A stretch of DNA of 64,000 nt from Verrucomicrobiota bacterium (GCA_023426435.1 JAFAAS010000021.1:1-64000); one strand, 5' to 3'; positions 6,854 to 15,349 are shown, counted from the first letter of the stretch. Notes: generated by a model from the letters alone, not told the origin. Numbers and translations: made by a program.

Positions 6854-9421
6854 ATGTCGTCCGATCCCGCGAAACTCACCCCGATGATGCAGCAATACTT
6901 CGAGGTGAAGCGTGGCCTCCCGCGCGATACCTTGCTGCTCTTCCGCCTCGGCGATTTCTTCGAATTGTTCTTCGACGACGCCGCTGTCGCCTCGCGCCTC
7001 CTCGGCCTCACGCTCACCAAACGCGGCGACACGCCGATGGCCGGCCTGCCCGCCCACGCCGTCGACAACTACGTCTCCAAACTCCTCGCCGCCGGCAAGA
7101 AAGTCGCCCTCTGCGACCAGGCCGAGCCCGCCAAAGCCGGCAAACTCGTCCGCCGCCAGCTCACGCGTATCCTTTCTCCTGGGACAACCCTCGCCGCCAA
7201 CCAACTCGACGCCGCGCGCAATCACTACCTCTGCGCCCTCTCCTTCGACAAATACGGCCTCCACGCCGCCTGGCTCGATCTTTCCACCGGCGAATTCAAA
7301 ATCGCGACCGATCCGCACATCGCGAACCTCCTCCCCGTCCTCACCGCGCTCGATCCCGCCGAACTTCTCATCATCGAGGGCGAACTCGAAAAATGGCGCG
7401 CCGCCCCGCACGACCAAACCGCCGTCCACGCGCTCTGCGCTTTCTGTTCATCCCGCCTCGTCTCCGAGCTCGCCGGCTACCACTTCGAAACCACCACGGG
7501 CGCCAAAACCGTGATGGACACGCTCGGAGTCCTTAACCTCCAGGGTTTCGGCCTCGCGCACACCCACACCGCCCTCGGCCCCGCCGGCGCGCTCGTTTAC
7601 TACGCCACCGAAAATCTCTGCGCCAAACCGGAAAACCTCCGCAACCTTCAGGAATACCGCAGCGCCCGCACGCTCCTCCTCGATCCCGCCACGCTGCGAA
7701 ATCTCGAAATCTTCCAATCCGCCCGCGGCACGCGCGACGGTTCTCTCCTCGCCGCCGTCAACCGCACCGCCACCGCCGCCGGCGCCCGCCTCCTCGAACG
7801 CTGGCTCGCCGCCCCACCGCTCGACCTCGCCGAGCTCCACCGCCGCCAATCCATCGTCGGCGAACTCCGCGAACAACCCACCCGACTCCTCACCCTCCGC
7901 GATCTCCTCGCCCAAGTCCGCGACATCCCTCGCATCCTCGGCCGCCTCCAAAACCGCCTCCGCAACCCGCGCGAACTCGGCGGCATCCGCGACACCCTCG
8001 CCCAACTCCCCACCGTCAATACCGAGCTCTCCGCGTTCGCTTCCTCTCAAATCTCAAATCTCAAATCTCAGATTCAAGAGCTGCCGTCCCTGCGACAGCT
8101 CTTGACCAACGCCCTCGCCGACGAACTCCCCAACGATCTCTCCGACGGCAACTACATCCGCGCCGGCTACGATGCCGAACTCGACCGTCTCCGTTCTTTA
8201 ACTACAGACAACAAAACCTGGCTCTCCGACCTCGAACGCGCCGAACAGGAACGCACCGGCATCCGCAGCCTCAAGGTCCGCTACACCGGAAATTTCGGCT
8301 ACTACATCGAGGTCACCAAAGCCAACCTCCATCTCGTCCCGCCCGACTACATCCGCCGCCAAACCACCGTCGGCGGCGAGCGCTACGTCACCGACGCCCT
8401 CAAGCAAAAGGAAAAGGAAATCCTCCACGCCGAGGAAAACTCCCTCGCGCGCGAGCTCCAACTCTTCAACCAACTCGTCGCCGCAATCCTCGACGAATCC
8501 ATCGCCCTCGCCCAAACCGCCGACGCCCTCGCCGAACTCGATGTCCTCGCCGGCTGGGCGATTCTCGCCCGCGAATGGGACTACTGTCGTCCCGTTCTCG
8601 ACGACTCCGACACGCTCGAAATCGTCGACGGACGCCACCCGGTCGTCGAACAAATGCTCCGTTCGCTCGACACCGTCACCGCTCGCGGCGCCAGCGCCGG
8701 CTTCGTGGCGAACGACACGCTTCTCTCCTCCACCGACGCCCAGATCGCGCTCATCACCGGTCCCAACATGGCCGGCAAATCGACCTACATCCGCCAGGTC
8801 GCGCTCATCACTCTGCTCGCTCAAATCGGCTGCTGGGTCCCCGCCAAATCCTGCCGCGTCGGCCTCGTCGATCGCATCTTCTCCCGCGTCGGCGCCAGCG
8901 ACGACCTCGCGCGCGGCAACTCGACCTTCATGGTCGAGATGAACGAAACCGCCAACATCCTCAACAACGCCACCGATCGCTCGCTCATCATCCTCGACGA
9001 AATCGGCCGCGGCACCTCGACCTACGACGGCCTCTCGATCGCGTGGGCCGTTGTCGAACACCTCCACCGCGACGCCGCCCGCGGCCCGCGCACGCTCTTC
9101 GCAACGCACTACCAGGAGCTCACGCAGCTCGAGAAACACCTCTCGCGCCTGCGCAATTTCTCCGTCGCCGTGAAAGAGTGGAACGACGAAATCGTCTTCG
9201 TCCGTCGCGTCATCCCCGGCGCCGCCGATCGCAGCTACGGCATCCAAGTCGCCCGCCTCGCCGGCCTCCCGCTCACCGTCATCGACCGCGCGAAAACCAT
9301 CCTCGCCAAACTCGAAAGCGACGACACCAGCGTCTCCCTCCCCGCCGCCACGCCCCAGGCGAAGCCGAAGAAAAAAATCTCCGTCACCCCGGCCGACGAC
9401 TCCCAGCTCTCCCTCCTCTAA
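6854..9421 (+). CDS. mutS: DNA mismatch repair ATPase MutS
   Basis: An 855-residue MutS that recognises mispairs and recruits MutL. The mismatch-reading Phe-x-Glu is F35-x-E37 in RLGDFFELFFDD. The ATPase Walker A, GPNMAGKST, lies near residues 635-643, the Walker B, LIILDEIGRGTSTYDG, near 710-725, and the helix-turn-helix dimer region follows at the C-terminus. The start at 6854 gives the family N-terminus (KLTPMMQQYFEVK). Odd feature: codons around 398-409 are written as a tandem heptamer, TCTCAAA (8045-8072), encoding SSQISNLKSQ between the lever and clamp regions. Because 7 is not a multiple of 3, gain or loss of one unit would shift the frame and inactivate the protein. Confidence 0.97.
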   Translation: MSSDPAKLTPMMQQYFEVKRGLPRDTLLLFRLGDFFELFFDDAAVASRLLGLTLTKRGDTPMAGLPAHAVDNYVSKLLAAGKKVALCDQAEPAKAGKLVRRQLTRILSPGTTLAANQLDAARNHYLCALSFDKYGLHAAWLDLSTGEFKIATDPHIANLLPVLTALDPAELLIIEGELEKWRAAPHDQTAVHALCAFCSSRLVSELAGYHFETTTGAKTVMDTLGVLNLQGFGLAHTHTALGPAGALVYYATENLCAKPENLRNLQEYRSARTLLLDPATLRNLEIFQSARGTRDGSLLAAVNRTATAAGARLLERWLAAPPLDLAELHRRQSIVGELREQPTRLLTLRDLLAQVRDIPRILGRLQNRLRNPRELGGIRDTLAQLPTVNTELSAFASSQISNLKSQIQELPSLRQLLTNALADELPNDLSDGNYIRAGYDAELDRLRSLTTDNKTWLSDLERAEQERTGIRSLKVRYTGNFGYYIEVTKANLHLVPPDYIRRQTTVGGERYVTDALKQKEKEILHAEENSLARELQLFNQLVAAILDESIALAQTADALAELDVLAGWAILAREWDYCRPVLDDSDTLEIVDGRHPVVEQMLRSLDTVTARGASAGFVANDTLLSSTDAQIALITGPNMAGKSTYIRQVALITLLAQIGCWVPAKSCRVGLVDRIFSRVGASDDLARGNSTFMVEMNETANILNNATDRSLIILDEIGRGTSTYDGLSIAWAVVEHLHRDAARGPRTLFATHYQELTQLEKHLSRLRNFSVAVKEWNDEIVFVRRVIPGAADRSYGIQVARLAGLPLTVIDRAKTILAKLESDDTSVSLPAATPQAKPKKKISVTPADDSQLSLL
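8045..8079 (+). repeat. tandem heptamer repeat inside mutS
   Basis: Three exact TCTCAAA units, a fourth with one change (TCTCAGA) and a fifth degenerate unit (TTCAAGA). They lie within the mutS reading frame. The AT content of this stretch is far above that of the flanking coding sequence, consistent with insertion or local expansion. Confidence 0.9.
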
Positions 9422-9463
9422 AAAATCGTTCTCGTTCTCATCCTCTTTCTCGTTCTCCCCGCA

Positions 9464-9500
9464 GTAGGGCAGGTCTCCGACCTGCCCTTTTCCTTTTTTC
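9464..9500 (+). terminator. mutS terminator formed by a REP-like hairpin
   Basis: GGGCAGGTC / GACCTGCCC, a 9-bp stem with a 3-nt loop, followed by TTTTCCTTTTTT. The hairpin resembles the palindrome at 1473-1494, including its GTAGGGC lead, so a dispersed palindrome appears to serve as the mutS terminator. Confidence 0.8.
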
Positions 9501-9520
9501 GCACCACTGCCCGCCCCTCC

Positions 9521-9555
9521 CTTCGCGATCCTTCGCGCCCCTTCGCGGTTCAACC
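9521..9555. repeat. isolated arm of the CGCGAAG repeat family
   Basis: Three CTTCGCG-type units ending CTTCGCGGTTCAACC match the right arm near 1671-1697. No convincing left arm lies nearby. A further pyrimidine-rich copy (CCTGCGCCTCTTTGCGGCC) follows around 9626-9645. The remaining space up to 9685 is low-complexity C/T-rich sequence. Confidence 0.5.
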
Positions 9556-9685
9556 TAACCGCCTTCGCCTCGCCGCCTCGTTCTCGTAACCTTTCTCTTT
9601 CTCGTTCTCCCCCTTTTTTGCGCCTCCTGCGCCTCTTTGCGGCCACCCACTTTCACCCTCACTTTCCCTTTCACTCCCTCCCGCC

Positions 9686-10705
9686 ATGAAAAAACTCGGC
9701 TTCCTGTCCTTCGGCCACTGGACACCTTCACCCCACTCCGAAGCCCGTTCCGCGTCCGACGTCCTCTTACAATCCATCGATCTCGCGATCGAAGCCGAGC
9801 GGCTCGGTCTCGATGGCGCCTATTTCCGCGTGCACCATTTCGCGCGCCAGCTCGCCTCGCCGTTCCCCTTGCTCGCCGCCATCGGCGCACGCACGCGGAA
9901 AATCGAAATCGGCACCGCGGTCATCGACATGCGGTATGAGAATCCGCACTACATGGCCGAAGACGCCGGCGCCGCAGATCTCATCGCCGGCTCGCGTCTC
10001 CAACTCGGCATCAGCCGCGGTTCACCCGAGCAGGTCATCGACGGCTGGCGTCACTTCGGTTACCGCCCCGCGGAAGGCGAAGACGACGCCGCGATGGGCC
10101 GACGCCACGCGCAGGTGTTTCTCGAACTGCTAAACGGAAAAGGCTTCGCCCAGCCGCATCCGCGCCCGATGTTTCCGAATCCTCCCGGACTCCTGCGCCT
10201 TGAGCCTTTCTCTCCCACCCTGCGCGAACGAATCTGGTGGGGCTCCGCAACCAACGCCACCGCCATCTGGGCCGCGAAGCTCGGCATGAACCTCCAAAGC
10301 TCGACCCTCAAGTTCGACGAATCCGGCGAACCGCTGCACGTGCAACAAGCCGCACAAATCCGCGCCTTCCGCCAAGCCTGGAAAGAAGCCGGCCACACGC
10401 GCACCCCGCGCGTCTCCGTAAGCCGAAGCATTTTCCCGCTCATCAACGACCGCGACCGCGCCTACTTCGGCGACAGCGCCAACGAAACCGACCAATTCGG
10501 CATCATCGACTCGATGAGCGCCGTCTTCGGTCGCACCTACGCCGCCGAACCCGACCTCCTGATCGAGCAACTCCGCCAAGACGAAGCCATCGCCGAAGCC
10601 GACACCCTGCTCCTCACGATCCCAAACCAACTCGGCGTCGCGTATAACGTCCACCTCCTCGAATCGATCCTCACCCACGTAGCGCCCGAACTGGGTTGGC
10701 GTTAG
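9686..10705 (+). CDS. LLM-class (luciferase-like) flavin-dependent oxidoreductase
   Basis: A 339-residue TIM-barrel oxidoreductase of the bacterial luciferase-like superfamily, which uses FMN or F420. Recognisable segments are LGFLSFGHW at the N-terminus, AERLGLDGAYFRVHHF (about residues 36-51), RKIEIGTAVIDMRYENPHYM (about 71-90), SRLQLGISRGSP (about 104-115) and the C-terminal PNQLGVAYNVHLLE. The natural substrate cannot be read from the sequence. It stands alone between mutS and the sigma factor. A decayed copy of part of this gene (corresponding to residues 271-303) lies about 2.8 kb downstream at 13299-13397. Confidence 0.88.
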   Translation: MKKLGFLSFGHWTPSPHSEARSASDVLLQSIDLAIEAERLGLDGAYFRVHHFARQLASPFPLLAAIGARTRKIEIGTAVIDMRYENPHYMAEDAGAADLIAGSRLQLGISRGSPEQVIDGWRHFGYRPAEGEDDAAMGRRHAQVFLELLNGKGFAQPHPRPMFPNPPGLLRLEPFSPTLRERIWWGSATNATAIWAAKLGMNLQSSTLKFDESGEPLHVQQAAQIRAFRQAWKEAGHTRTPRVSVSRSIFPLINDRDRAYFGDSANETDQFGIIDSMSAVFGRTYAAEPDLLIEQLRQDEAIAEADTLLLTIPNQLGVAYNVHLLESILTHVAPELGWR

Positions 10706-11001
10706 CCCGCTGCGCAGACCAGAAGACCCACGTTCGAGCTAGCGACGAGAGCACCGCGGCCCTCTTGCGAGCAGTCACCTGGCAATCCGCGCCGCCTTCT
10801 ACCTCCGCCATAGCGATCCTGGGGATCTGTCCCAGCCTACGATCCCCAACCCTCGAACTTCCCTATAAGGCAACCGAAATTGCGTAATCAGCTGCCTTCG
10901 GTTCGCCCGTCCAAGGGCGAAAGCGGCGGAATCAGCTCCGGCATTCCGGCGAAGTTTTTTGTGCGGTTTCGGTTTGGCGTGCTGTAGAGAAGTGAAACCC
11001 G
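10706..11001. other. intergenic region upstream of the sigma factor gene
   Basis: 296 bp without a credible gene. It contains fragments of short palindromic repeats around 10785-10850. The last 80 bp are AT-richer (GTTTTTTGTGCGGTTTCGG near 10955) and probably contain the promoter of the sigma factor gene. Confidence 0.4.
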
Positions 11002-12459
11002 ATGGCTTCCGATGCTGAACTGCTTCAATGCTATGTCGCCTCGTGCGACGAGACTGCGTTCGCCGAGCTCGTGGATCGGCATCTCGGGCTCGTGTATGCC
11101 TCGGCGCTGCGACGCACCGCCGGTCGCCAAGCACTCGCGCAGGAGATCGCGCAAAGCGTGTTCACCGACCTCGCTCGCAAGGCGCACACACTCCAGCATC
11201 ACCCTGCCCTGCTCGGCTGGCTTTACCGCAGCACGCGCTACGCCGCCCTCGCCGCAATCCGCGAAGATGCGCGACGGCACAAACTCGCGATCGAGATCGC
11301 GGCCATGACCCCGTCCTCTTCAGACGACGAGCCCTCCGCCGACTGGGATCGGCTCCGCCCCTTGATCGATGAAACGATGGACCAATTGCGGGAACGGGAC
11401 CGCACCGTTTTGCTGCTACGTTTTTTCGAGGGCCTTACTTTCGCGGAAATCGGCGCGCGGATGAACCTCGCCGAAAACACCGCGCGCATGCGCACCGATC
11501 GCGCGCTCCAAAAGCTGCGCCGCCACCTTCACTCCCGCGGTCTCTCGTCCTCCGCCGCCGCTCTCGGGCTCGCACTGTCGCATGCCGCCTTCGCCAGCGC
11601 TCCGTCCGGTCTGGCCGCCGCCGTGACGTCCACCGCCCTCACCTCAGCGTCAGCCGCTGCGGGCTACGGCTTCGCCGGCATTCTTCTCATGAGCAAGTTC
11701 ACCACCCCCGTCATTAGCGCCGTCGGCGCTTCGATTTCCGCCGTCCTGCTCTGGACATCCTTCGCTCCGCACACCGCCGCGGAAGAGCTCGTCACGCTTC
11801 GTGAGGAAAACTCCCGGCTCACGGAGGCGCTTGCTTCTGATGCACCCGCCAGCGCCCTCGCCACCGCCGCCGCAGCCGTCGAATCGAACATCCTCGGGAC
11901 CGCTCGTGCCGTGGAGCAACGCTCCTCGCAGCCGAGGAGCACCGGTGCTGCGGCCTCCCTCGTTTTGAAACAGGCCACCGCGTCCGCTGCAGGCGCAGCC
12001 GAATCCGATTCGACGCGTCACCGCAACCGCGGCCAGGCGACACCGCACGACGCGTTCATGAGCTTCGCCTGGGCGGCCGAAGCGGGGGAAATCCAGGCGT
12101 TGTCGAAGCTGCTCTGGTTTGATCGCGAAGTCCTCCCCAAAGCCGAAGCGGTGCTCGCCTCCATGCCTCCTTCGCTGCGCCGCGACTACGACACACCGGA
12201 GAAACTATTCGCGCTAATCTTCGCCGCCGATGCGATCGTCGCTCCGCCACCCGCGCCCGACCTCATCGAGGGCTGGACGGTCGTCGAGCTTGCCCCCGGC
12301 CGCACCGCCCTGCGAGCACCTGGGGCAAAGCCGCACGTCGATTACCATCAGTATCAACAAACCGGCGATGGTTGGAAATACGTCGTTCCGGAAGTCGCCG
12401 TGCAACACATGCCCGCGGCGCTCACCAACGAAACCCTCGCCCAAGCCGCTCAGCGCTAA
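11002..12459 (+). CDS. ECF-type RNA polymerase sigma factor with membrane-tethered C-terminal domain
   Basis: 485 residues. Residues 1-90 carry sigma region 2 (FAELVDRHLGLVYASALRR; QEIAQSVFTDLARKA). Residues 125-180 carry region 4 (LRERDRTVLLLRFFEGLTFA and its helix-turn-helix). Unlike a plain ECF factor (about 180 residues) it continues for 300 residues. An Ala/Ser-rich linker is followed by a likely transmembrane helix (TPVISAVGASISAVLLW, about 235-251), then a short coiled coil (ELVTLREENSRLTEAL) and a C-terminal globular domain starting DAFMSFAWAAEAGEIQAL. The topology implies a cytoplasmic sigma part anchored to the membrane with the tail outside. The next gene encodes a stand-alone relative of that tail, so tail and partner probably form a sensing or anti-sigma unit. 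Confidence 0.85.
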   Translation: MASDAELLQCYVASCDETAFAELVDRHLGLVYASALRRTAGRQALAQEIAQSVFTDLARKAHTLQHHPALLGWLYRSTRYAALAAIREDARRHKLAIEIAAMTPSSSDDEPSADWDRLRPLIDETMDQLRERDRTVLLLRFFEGLTFAEIGARMNLAENTARMRTDRALQKLRRHLHSRGLSSSAAALGLALSHAAFASAPSGLAAAVTSTALTSASAAAGYGFAGILLMSKFTTPVISAVGASISAVLLWTSFAPHTAAEELVTLREENSRLTEALASDAPASALATAAAAVESNILGTARAVEQRSSQPRSTGAAASLVLKQATASAAGAAESDSTRHRNRGQATPHDAFMSFAWAAEAGEIQALSKLLWFDREVLPKAEAVLASMPPSLRRDYDTPEKLFALIFAADAIVAPPPAPDLIEGWTVVELAPGRTALRAPGAKPHVDYHQYQQTGDGWKYVVPEVAVQHMPAALTNETLAQAAQR

Positions 12460-12472
12460 CGCCCTCTCCGCC

Positions 12473-13159
12473 ATGTCCCGCATCACAACTTCCCTTCTCG
12501 CCGCGCTCGCCGCAGGCGTTCTGACGACAGGCATTCTCTATTATCTACAACGCACCCGCGCTCACGAGGCATCGCGGCTACGCTCCGAGAACGCGCACCT
12601 CCGTCTCCGAGTCAGCGAGCGCCACGTCGCGCGGATCGCACCGTCGGCTCCTAGCACGACGGCGACCACGAGCCCCGCCGAATCGCAGCCCGTTGTTTTG
12701 GCGCCACGAGAACTGCGCGCCCCGGAAGGCGATTATCGCAACGAAGGCCAAAGCTCCCCGCTCGCCACACTTCAGACATTCGCGTGGGCGTGTGATCTAG
12801 GCGACAGCGAAACGATCAAGAACCTACTGTGCTTCGAAGCCGCCGGGCGCGTCAAAGCAGACGCGTTCATGAAGACGCTGCCGCCGGAAGCCCAGTCGCG
12901 GTGGACCTCTCCCGAGGCCATGGCGGCCGAGCTCCTGACGCACAACGGCATGCAACAACCGTTTCCCGTCGCAACAATCCTCGACCGAGCCATCCCCGAA
13001 GCGATGGCGGACGGGCGCGTGACGCTACGACTTCCCGGAACACCGAAGGACGGCACCCTATATCAAAAGGTAGGCGATCGCTGGCACTACGTGATTACAG
13101 AAGCCGCGGTCGATCGCTACATCGCGGACGCCGCAAAACGGAGCGCGTCTGTTCACTGA
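12473..13159 (+). CDS. membrane-anchored partner sharing the sigma factor's tail domain
   Basis: 228 residues beginning 13 bp after the sigma factor stop. A single N-terminal transmembrane helix (SLLAALAAGVLTTGILYYL, about residues 7-25) is followed by a coiled coil (ASRLRSENAHLRLRVSE) and a disordered Ser/Thr/Pro linker. A C-terminal domain follows, in which TLQTFAWACDLGDSETIKNL parallels FMSFAWAAEAGEIQALSKL of the sigma factor. Both end with a stretch of the form GDxWxYV (GDRWHYVITEAAVDRY here). It therefore repeats the tail half of its neighbour without the sigma domains. I infer an operon-encoded partner or regulator, exported or inner-membrane bound. No named family is recognised. Confidence 0.75.
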   Translation: MSRITTSLLAALAAGVLTTGILYYLQRTRAHEASRLRSENAHLRLRVSERHVARIAPSAPSTTATTSPAESQPVVLAPRELRAPEGDYRNEGQSSPLATLQTFAWACDLGDSETIKNLLCFEAAGRVKADAFMKTLPPEAQSRWTSPEAMAAELLTHNGMQQPFPVATILDRAIPEAMADGRVTLRLPGTPKDGTLYQKVGDRWHYVITEAAVDRYIADAAKRSASVH

Positions 13160-13470
13160 TAGTGCCCGTCGACGACGCGCGCTCACCCTGCCCTAACTGC
13201 AGTTCAGCGCAAAAGATGTAAGGTCCGCGAAGATCCGCTGTCTTCCTTGCGTTCCTTCGCCTCTCCCCGTCTTCGCGCTTAAGCCCACGTTCGTCCCGTT
13301 TGGCATCATCGACTCGATGCCCGCCGTCTTCGGCCGCAGCTACGCCGCCAAACCCGACGCCCTGATCGAGCAGCTGCGCCCCGCGAAAACCATCCGCATA
13401 AACTCGGCTCGACTTAGAAATTGCCGGCCGAGCTTGCCGTGAGCGGGCGTTCGCCGCCAGCCCATGCACA
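13160..13470. other. intergenic region with gene remnant
   Basis: 311 bp with no intact gene. It includes CCTTCGC-type repeat fragments around 13240-13275, the decayed luciferase-like fragment at 13299-13397, and about 70 bp of unassigned sequence before the higA stop. Confidence 0.5.
13299..13397 (+). pseudogene. fragment of a second LLM-class oxidoreductase gene
   Basis: Thirty-three codons read FGIIDSMPAVFGRSYAAK and on to IEQLRPAKTIR. They match residues 271-303 of the intact luciferase-like protein encoded at 9686-10705, with 24 of 33 identical by hand count. Nothing upstream or downstream in any frame continues the alignment, and there is no start codon context. This is the relic of a duplicated or recombined copy. 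Confidence 0.75.
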
Positions 13471-13854
13471 CTACGCGCCCGCCTTTGCTTTTCGTAAGCG
13501 AGGTTTTTGAAGCAGGACGGCAGCCGGAATCCGAAGCCCGGACTGGAGCGAGCGGATCATTGGGAGGCTGAGCGGCCGCCGGCGGCCGAGGACTTCGGAC
13601 ACTTTGCTCTTGTTCGGAATGAAGCGGAGCAGATCAGAGCGGCTGAGGCCTAGCTGCTCCATGCGAAACTCGATCGCGGAAACCGGGTCGGGCGCTGCGA
13701 TGGCGAAATGCTCCTCCTCATATTTTTCGATGAGAAGACTCCAGAGCTCGAGTTCGGCCTCCGCTTTCGAGCCGGGAGCCGCTTCCATCAAAGTCTCCAC
13801 ATAAGCAAGGGCGGCTTCGTGCTCGGCGTCTGTTTTGATGATCTTGGGAGTCAT
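13471..13854 (-). CDS. higA: HigA-type antitoxin and autorepressor
   Basis: A 127-residue antitoxin with a C-terminal helix-turn-helix. The N-terminal part (EHEAALAYVETLMEA) and the segment PDPVSAIEFRMEQLGLSRSD, KVSEVLGRRRPLSLPMI are the signature of the HigA family (COG5499-like). It neutralises HigB and represses its own promoter. It starts 3 bp after the higB stop, giving the toxin-first order typical of higBA. The convincing operator is the palindrome at 14178-14194, upstream of higB. Confidence 0.9.
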   Translation of the reverse strand: MTPKIIKTDAEHEAALAYVETLMEAAPGSKAEAELELWSLLIEKYEEEHFAIAAPDPVSAIEFRMEQLGLSRSDLLRFIPNKSKVSEVLGRRRPLSLPMIRSLQSGLRIPAAVLLQKPRLRKAKAGA

Positions 13855-13857
13855 TGG

Positions 13858-14151
13858 TCAGATGGTGTTCGCGTCGACAGCGTCGTATTCCTTGTGCGTG
13901 CCTGCAAACCGGATGAACACGACGCCAGTGTTGTAGTGGATTTTGACGATTAGGCGGTAGTGGTTGCCTTTGATATCGAAGACGACGCGGTTGTTGGGAA
14001 GGACGTCAGCGGACGGATACTGTCGCTTAAGTTCGGCGAAATTCTTCCAATGGGCGACTTTGGCTTCGTGATACCAAGCTCGAAGAGGTCTCTCGGCCGC
14101 GCGATGCTTCTCCCAGAGAGTGCGGAGCTTCTTGATAGAGATGACGCGCAT
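13858..14151 (-). CDS. higB: HigB-type mRNA interferase toxin
   Basis: A 97-residue toxin of the HigB family (RelE-like fold; PF09907 type). The diagnostic run is NNRVVFDIKGNHYRLIVKIH (about residues 53-72), followed by VVFIRFAGTHKEYDAVDANT at the C-terminus. It cleaves ribosome-bound mRNA when not complexed with HigA. The start at 14151 (MRVISIKKLRTLWEKH) gives the usual length; the same frame continues upstream for 25 codons over the promoter region and is rejected as coding. Confidence 0.9.
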   Translation of the reverse strand: MRVISIKKLRTLWEKHRAAERPLRAWYHEAKVAHWKNFAELKRQYPSADVLPNNRVVFDIKGNHYRLIVKIHYNTGVVFIRFAGTHKEYDAVDANTI

Positions 14152-14177
14152 GAGAAAGATCCGCGATCCGAGAAACA

Positions 14178-14194
14178 GTTCCCATTTTGGGAAC
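14178..14194 (-). promoter_or_regulatory. candidate HigA operator in the higBA promoter
   Basis: A perfect 7-bp inverted repeat, GTTCCCA-TTT-TGGGAAC, lies 26 bp upstream of the higB start. On the minus strand a TTGACC hexamer (14198-14203) lies just upstream of it, so the palindrome would fall in the promoter spacer. This is the place expected for an autorepressor site. Confidence 0.6.
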
Positions 14195-14491
14195 TCGGTC
14201 AAGCCCCTTTCGAAGATCGGAAGCAAGAGTGTTATGGGTTAACTCTTGGTTGCCGCGGGACAGAACCAGCGGAGACGAAGACGCGCATTCTCGAACCCAA
14301 CTGGGCGCCATGTGCCGAGCCGGAGGACCGAACGCGTCATCCTGTTGGCCCTCGCCCGCGATTCGATTCACCCCCCATCGTGGACTTCATGGTGACGGGG
14401 CTTCCGATTCATGAGCGCGTGCGATCGGCTGAACCTCATCGCGGCCTTGAGTTTTCCTGTCGTCCGGACGTTGTCGTGAGCCCGTTCGATC
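14195..14491. other. intergenic region between higBA and trhO
   Basis: About 300 bp holding the higBA promoter at its left side. The rest has only short overlapping frames without family resemblance. The last 80 bp should contain the trhO promoter, but no clear hexamers are seen. Confidence 0.35.
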
Positions 14492-15343
14492 GTGTCCTCC
14501 TTCGTCAACATCTCCGCCTATAAATTCACTCCGCTCGACGATCTTCCCGTCTGGCGCGAGCGCCTGTTGGAGGTGTGTCGCGCGGGCGATCTTCGCGGCA
14601 CCATCCTGTTGAGCGTCGAGGGCATCAACCTCTTCGTCGCCGGCACGCGGAGTCAGATCGACGCGCTGCTCGCCACGTTGCGCAGCATCCCTGGCCTCGC
14701 CGATCTCACGCCCAAGGAAAGCTTCAGCGCGGAACAGCCGTTCAACCGGATGCTGGTGAAGATCAAAAAAGAGATCATCGCGTTCGGCGTTCCCGGCATC
14801 GATCCCGCGCGCCGCCCAAGTCCGAAACTCCCGGCGCGCACGTTGAAGCAGTGGCTCGACGAAGGCCGGCCGATCACGCTCCTCGACACGCGCAACGACT
14901 ACGAGATTCGCCTGGGCACCTTTCGCGGCGCCGTTCCAGCAGGCATCGAAAACTTCCGCGACTTCCCCGCCGCCGTGAAAAACCTGCCGGAGGAAATGAA
15001 GGAGCGCCCGATCGTGATGTTTTGCACCGGCGGCATCCGTTGCGAAAAGGCCGGTCCCTATCTCGAACAGGCCGGTTTCAAAAACGTGCATCAACTCGAC
15101 GGCGGCATTCTGAAATATTTCGAGGAGTGCGGCGGCGCGCACTACGAGGGCGAATGCTTCGTCTTCGACCAGCGCGTCGGCGTCGATCCCGCGCTGCGCG
15201 AAACGAATTCGGTGCTGTGTTCAAATTGCCAGCTACCGCTCACGGAAGCCGAACAGCGAGATCCTCGCTACGTCCCCGACGTCAGCTGTCCCCATTGCGC
15301 GGATACACCCCCCGGCCGGCCTCATCCGGCTCTCACCAAGTAA
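14492..15343 (+). CDS. trhO: tRNA uridine(34) hydroxylase / rhodanese-type sulfurtransferase
   Basis: A 283-residue member of the TrhO (YceA) family, which hydroxylates U34 of certain tRNAs on the path to 5-carboxymethoxyuridine. The N-terminal acylphosphatase-like domain starts [12 protein letters not shown] and includes [10 protein letters not shown]. The rhodanese domain has [15 protein letters not shown] (about residues 129-143) and the active-site loop CTGGIRCEK with its cysteine near residue 178. A C-terminal zinc-binding segment has CSNCQLPL and CPHC. The start codon is GTG at 14492, which gives the family N-terminus. It is convergent with the next gene, 6 bp away. Confidence 0.93.
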   Translation: MSSFVNISAYKFTPLDDLPVWRERLLEVCRAGDLRGTILLSVEGINLFVAGTRSQIDALLATLRSIPGLADLTPKESFSAEQPFNRMLVKIKKEIIAFGVPGIDPARRPSPKLPARTLKQWLDEGRPITLLDTRNDYEIRLGTFRGAVPAGIENFRDFPAAVKNLPEEMKERPIVMFCTGGIRCEKAGPYLEQAGFKNVHQLDGGILKYFEECGGAHYEGECFVFDQRVGVDPALRETNSVLCSNCQLPLTEAEQRDPRYVPDVSCPHCADTPPGRPHPALTK

Positions 15344-15349
15344 ACTCAA

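Noticed and set aside
14187..14414. Small plus-strand frame next to higBA
   Set aside because: It overlaps the higBA promoter and operator, shows no family resemblance and has no start-site support.
14492..14500. Annotating trhO from a downstream ATG
   Set aside because: The GTG at 14492 gives the conserved [12 protein letters not shown]-terminus; any later ATG would remove part of the first domain.
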